Below, one piece after another: positions 14,609 to 15,941 of a stretch of 15,941 bases of DNA. The DNA is from Scatosoma sp045128055 (GTDB lineage Bacteria; Bacillota; Clostridia; Christensenellales; Borkfalkiaceae): positions 1 to 15,941 of the forward strand of contig JBGVRC010000122.1 in assembly GCA_045128055.1 (NCBI GenBank), written 5' to 3'. Both the position numbers and the translations under genes were made by a program. The notes below the pieces were generated by a model, which saw only the letters and a list, made by a program, of their open reading frames with translations, made no database searches and had not been told where the DNA came from. The stretch's first letter is position 1. Each line of letters begins with the position of its first letter.

Positions 14609-15850
14609 TTAAGTTTCTTCCTTTTTTCCGCGAATATCCAACCCTGCGAGCTGCTCGTCTTCTAAAACAACCCCGCGTTGTACACTTGCATATCCGTATT
14701 TTTCACGGAGCTTTGCGATTGCGTTTTCCGCACGTTCTTTTTTTTCATAGGTAGCTTTTCCGTTCGACAACGCGTCGTCTAAACGCATCTGTTCCACGTA
14801 ATAATCAAATCCCGAAACGGTAACGCCAAGCATACGCACCCTTGTACCGAGCTGAAAATGCTTGCAAAAAAGCTCGTAAGCCGCTTTGGCTATGTCCCCG
14901 CAAAGAATTGTCGGCGGAACTTTCATTTGGCAGGTGGTATCCTGCAATCTTTCGTTGCGGACAACGATATGCACCGTATTCGCTTTTCCTACGTCCGCGT
15001 CGCGAAGGCGGGCGGCTACGCTTTCGGATAGAACGTAAAACCACCTTTTTACTTCTTCTCGTGAAGAAATATCCTTGGGTAGAGTGCACGAGTTTCCTAT
15101 CGACTTTAAATCTTCTTTTTCTTTGATAAATTTAACGGGTTCTTCATCTTCTCCACGAGCGTAAACGCGTACCTGCCTGCCCCGTTTTCCTAAAAATCGG
15201 GTCAAAAGCTCTTCATCAACGTTCGCCAAATCGCCTATTATTTGCACCCCGATTTTATGTAAAATCTCCGCTGTGGACCTACCGACAAACAACAATTCCG
15301 TGACGGGGAGTGGCCAAATTTTGTCTTTGTAATTGTCTTTCGTAATTTCCGTCACCGCATCGGGCTTCTTCATTTCCGACGCAAGTTTAGCGAAAACTTT
15401 ATTAAAGCTTACCCCTATGGACACGGTTAAATGCAGCTCGTTTTTGATTTCTTGACGGATTTTTTCGGCAATTTCATACCCGCTTCCAAACAATTTTGTG
15501 CTTTCCGTCATATCCAAAGCGCACTCGTCAATGCTGCATTCTTCGATTTTGTCCGTGTATCTACTGTAAATTTCGACCACTTTTTTCGAATATTTCTTAT
15601 ATTCAAGGTGATGCGCTTCCACCATTTGCAAATTCGGACACTTTTTTAATGCTGAATATACTGTTTCCGCTGTTTTTATCCCTAACTTTTTGGCTTGTTC
15701 GTTCTTAGCAAGCACTACCCCGTGCCGCTTTTTCGGATCTCCGCATACAATCAACGGTTTTCCCGCCAAAGACGGATTATTCGCTATCTCTACGGAAGCA
15801 AAAAAGTTGTTCAAATCGGAATGTAATATTACTCGTTCGCGTTTTTCCAT
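14609..15850 (-). CDS. dinB: DNA polymerase IV (Y-family translesion polymerase)
   Basis: This is a 413-residue protein, full length for the family. The ATG at 15850 has AGGGGG (15861-15856) 5 bases upstream. The catalytic metal ligands are visible: Asp12 in HSDLNNFFASVE, and Asp108-Glu109 in CSIDECALD. Phe17 is at the steric-gate position that excludes ribonucleotides. Downstream are the palm motif TVSIGVSFNKVFAKLASEMKKP, the thumb helix-hairpin-helix region (LPVTELLFVGRSTAEILHKIG, then IGDLANV) and the little-finger domain. The C-terminus beyond about residue 370 is family-variable; no clear beta-clamp motif was identified. The enzyme extends primers past DNA lesions with low fidelity. It is 18 bases after the preceding gene, so probably co-transcribed with it, and is unrelated to the glycan genes. 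No SOS box was seen in the short upstream stretch. Confidence 0.97.
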   Translation of the reverse strand: MEKRERVILHSDLNNFFASVEIANNPSLAGKPLIVCGDPKKRHGVVLAKNEQAKKLGIKTAETVYSALKKCPNLQMVEAHHLEYKKYSKKVVEIYSRYTDKIEECSIDECALDMTESTKLFGSGYEIAEKIRQEIKNELHLTVSIGVSFNKVFAKLASEMKKPDAVTEITKDNYKDKIWPLPVTELLFVGRSTAEILHKIGVQIIGDLANVDEELLTRFLGKRGRQVRVYARGEDEEPVKFIKEKEDLKSIGNSCTLPKDISSREEVKRWFYVLSESVAARLRDADVGKANTVHIVVRNERLQDTTCQMKVPPTILCGDIAKAAYELFCKHFQLGTRVRMLGVTVSGFDYYVEQMRLDDALSNGKATYEKKERAENAIAKLREKYGYASVQRGVVLEDEQLAGLDIRGKKEET

Positions 15851-15868
15851 TTTTGCCCCCTTTTTTGT

Positions 15869-15941
15869 TTATTTTATATATTCGCTGACGGAATGCGCCG
15901 CTACGTTGCCTTCCCCTGCCGCTTTTGCATACTGATAGGGT
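15869..15941 (-). CDS. C-terminal fragment of a probable thioredoxin-reductase-like flavoprotein
   Basis: Only the last 23 codons and stop (TAA, 15871-15869) are in the window; the rest lies beyond the right edge. The end reads PYQYAKAAGEGNVAAHSVSEYIK. The pattern Gln-x-x-x-Ala-x-Gly-Glu-Gly-x-x-Ala-Ala followed by a Tyr-Ile terminus is typical of the FAD-binding C-terminal helix of thioredoxin reductases and related NAD(P)H-dependent flavoproteins. The identification rests on this short motif only, so it is tentative. The stop is 18 bases from the dinB start. Confidence 0.5.
   Translation of the reverse strand, partial: PYQYAKAAGEGNVAAHSVSEYIK

Noticed and set aside
15851..15868. A LexA/SOS box before dinB
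   Set aside because: The 18-base gap contains only the ribosome site and an A/T-rich run; no SOS-box-like palindrome is visible.

Overview
The window looks like a carbohydrate-utilisation locus from a low-to-moderate GC Firmicute, most likely a gut-type Clostridia. That placement is inferred from strong AGGAG-type ribosome sites, sigma-A-like promoters, a lipoprotein with a long Ser/Glu stalk, and a clostridial-style DinB. Almost everything is on the minus strand. The exception is one AraC-family regulator at 6620-7450 (+).

Reading in the direction of minus-strand transcription: the right edge holds the last codons of a probable thioredoxin-reductase-like flavoprotein, then dinB (DNA polymerase IV), then an intergenic stretch of about 290 bases. 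That stretch carries the dinB terminator, further hairpins and a very good promoter (TTGACA-17-TATGAT). The promoter drives a tight three-gene operon: a GH3 beta-glycosidase and two GH78 alpha-L-rhamnosidase-family enzymes. The first pair overlaps by ATGA and the second pair is 19 bases apart. None of the three has a signal peptide, so they should act in the cytoplasm. A strong bidirectional terminator separates this operon from the convergent AraC-type regulator.

The regulator is divergent from a giant secreted lipoprotein gene. That gene encodes a lipobox, a Ser/Glu stalk built from 13-residue repeats, seven related beta-sandwich-like modules (carbohydrate-binding in character) and the first residues of a TIM-barrel hydrolase. 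The hydrolase continues in the -1 frame. The junction is a phase-correct G GGA AAC slippery heptamer, followed by the zero-frame stop and a hairpin. It may be a programmed -1 frameshift, a one-base deletion, or a sequence error. Downstream, at the left edge, is a second secreted protein carrying the same module.

The most interesting signal is regulatory. Upstream of the giant gene and upstream of the GH3-GH78-GH78 operon lies the same element: two ATTGCT half-sites in direct repeat at exactly 21 bp, the nearer one exactly 7 bp from the -35 box, with a further TTGC 15 bp after the second half-site begins. A 21-bp direct repeat beside the -35 is the geometry of AraC-type activators. This suggests that the local regulator switches on both the surface protein and the intracellular enzymes. 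The third TTGCTGT copy lies in the regulator's own promoter, whose mRNA appears to be leaderless. The inferred pathway is capture and cleavage of a rhamnose- and beta-glycoside-containing glycan at the surface, uptake by a transporter outside the window, then removal of rhamnose and beta-linked sugars in the cytoplasm.
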